DNA from: JAAYUK01 sp035319145
Lineage (GTDB): Bacteria > Nitrospirota > Thermodesulfovibrionia > Thermodesulfovibrionales > Dissulfurispiraceae
Reading direction: 5' to 3'
Length of the DNA stretch: 5,528 bases
NCBI GenBank assembly: GCA_035319145.1
Contig: DATHDH010000099.1
Span: 1-5,528, forward strand
Below the pieces are notes generated by a model. It searched no databases, had not been told where the DNA came from, and was given only the letters and a program-made list of their open reading frames with translations. Positions 5,202 through 5,528 of the stretch are shown piece by piece. Within the stretch, counting starts at the first letter, position 1; each line of letters opens with the position of its first letter. The translations under genes and the position numbers were made by a program.

Positions 5202-5528
5202 ATGGCAGACATCTGTCCGACACTGCACACGGAAAAATTGCTTCTTGCAACCGATGGCTCTCAATTCAGCGAAGGCGCCATCCGCGAATCTATTCGTCTA
5301 GCAAAACAATGTTCAAGCAAACTTTCGGCAATATCGGTCATTGAAACGAATCCCGAGTACGAGACGATAGCTCCACAGCTCCTGGAAAAGGCCGAAAAGG
5401 CGACGCGAAGGCATCTCGAGGCCGTTAAGGAGCAAGCGGTGAAAGAAGGAGTTGACTGCACAATAAGTGTCCTCGAGGGTGAAGATTCGTATGACTTAAT
5501 AGCCACAGAAGCAGTAAAGAGTAAGACC
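5202..5528 (+). CDS. Universal stress protein (UspA family), 3'-truncated by the window
   Basis: The first 109 residues of a cytoplasmic universal stress protein are present. These proteins are small alpha/beta nucleotide-binding-type proteins induced by starvation, oxidative or respiratory stress. After a short N-terminal extension comes the first strand with the family signature KLLLATDGSQFSEGAIRESIRLAK (12-35), then strand LSAISVIE (41-48). A charged helix with many Glu and Lys follows (about 54-82), then VDCTISVLEGEDSYDLIATEAV (84-105), matching the usual '..v..G...e.I...A' region. The ATP-binding GS(X)9GS motif would lie beyond the window end. The ATG at 5202 has a strong AGGAGG at 5191-5196, 5 nt upstream. 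Residues to about 145-160 are expected in total. It has its own promoter and flanking repeats and so is probably transcribed separately from the genes to the left. Confidence 0.9.
   Translation, partial: MADICPTLHTEKLLLATDGSQFSEGAIRESIRLAKQCSSKLSAISVIETNPEYETIAPQLLEKAEKATRRHLEAVKEQAVKEGVDCTISVLEGEDSYDLIATEAVKSKT

Noticed and set aside
5129..5344. Plus-strand ORF overlapping the start of the stress-protein gene
   Set aside because: Wrong frame relative to the UspA-family translation, lacks its own ribosome site and begins inside the promoter.

Overview
The window looks like chromosomal DNA from a Gram-negative bacterium. It has an outer-membrane lipid-transport (Mla/MCE) operon with a lipidated auxiliary protein, plus Shine-Dalgarno-led genes with ATG or GTG starts. 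Gene content would suit a Desulfobacterota- or Nitrospirota-like anaerobe or microaerophile, but that placement is inference and the sequence contains no taxonomic marker.

Positions 1-2818 hold a same-strand operon: the end of an MlaE-type permease, an MlaF-type ATPase, an MlaD/PqiB-type MCE substrate-binding protein, and a PqiC/ABC_trans_aux lipoprotein. Together they would form an inner-membrane ABC complex and its periplasmic parts, moving phospholipid or other hydrophobic molecules between the membranes. The MCE protein carries a nearly exact 30-residue tandem duplication in its helical tail.

Positions 3019-3957 hold the most interesting gene. It is a DedA-family membrane protein fused to a C-terminal rhodanese domain, and its reading frame is interrupted by one TGA at 3820-3822. 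The TGA falls in the rhodanese active-site loop (YCT-TGA-PNEASSARVAL), at a place where relatives, as I recall them, have cysteine. The frame then continues intact through the rest of the rhodanese domain to a second TGA at 3955-3957. A perfect 7-bp hairpin with a CGGGT loop begins 14 nt after the TGA, with the geometry of a bacterial SECIS element. I therefore read this as a probable selenoprotein of 312 residues with Sec268. A simple 267-residue truncation is the alternative.

Positions 3958-5201 look like a scarred accessory stretch. They contain a 42-nt 3' fragment of an initiator tRNA (minus strand), a DUF302 gene, a frameshifted remnant of an IS110-family transposase (minus strand), a GGGTAAC direct repeat, and a weak second tRNA 3'-end-like sequence. 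The two tRNA-like fragments point toward each other, as if the DNA between them arrived by integration and later decayed.

Positions 5202-5528 hold the start of a universal stress protein gene with a strong ribosome binding site. It has a good sigma70-like promoter, a 9-bp inverted repeat over the -35 box, and a 9-nt direct repeat that has one copy near the predicted transcription start.
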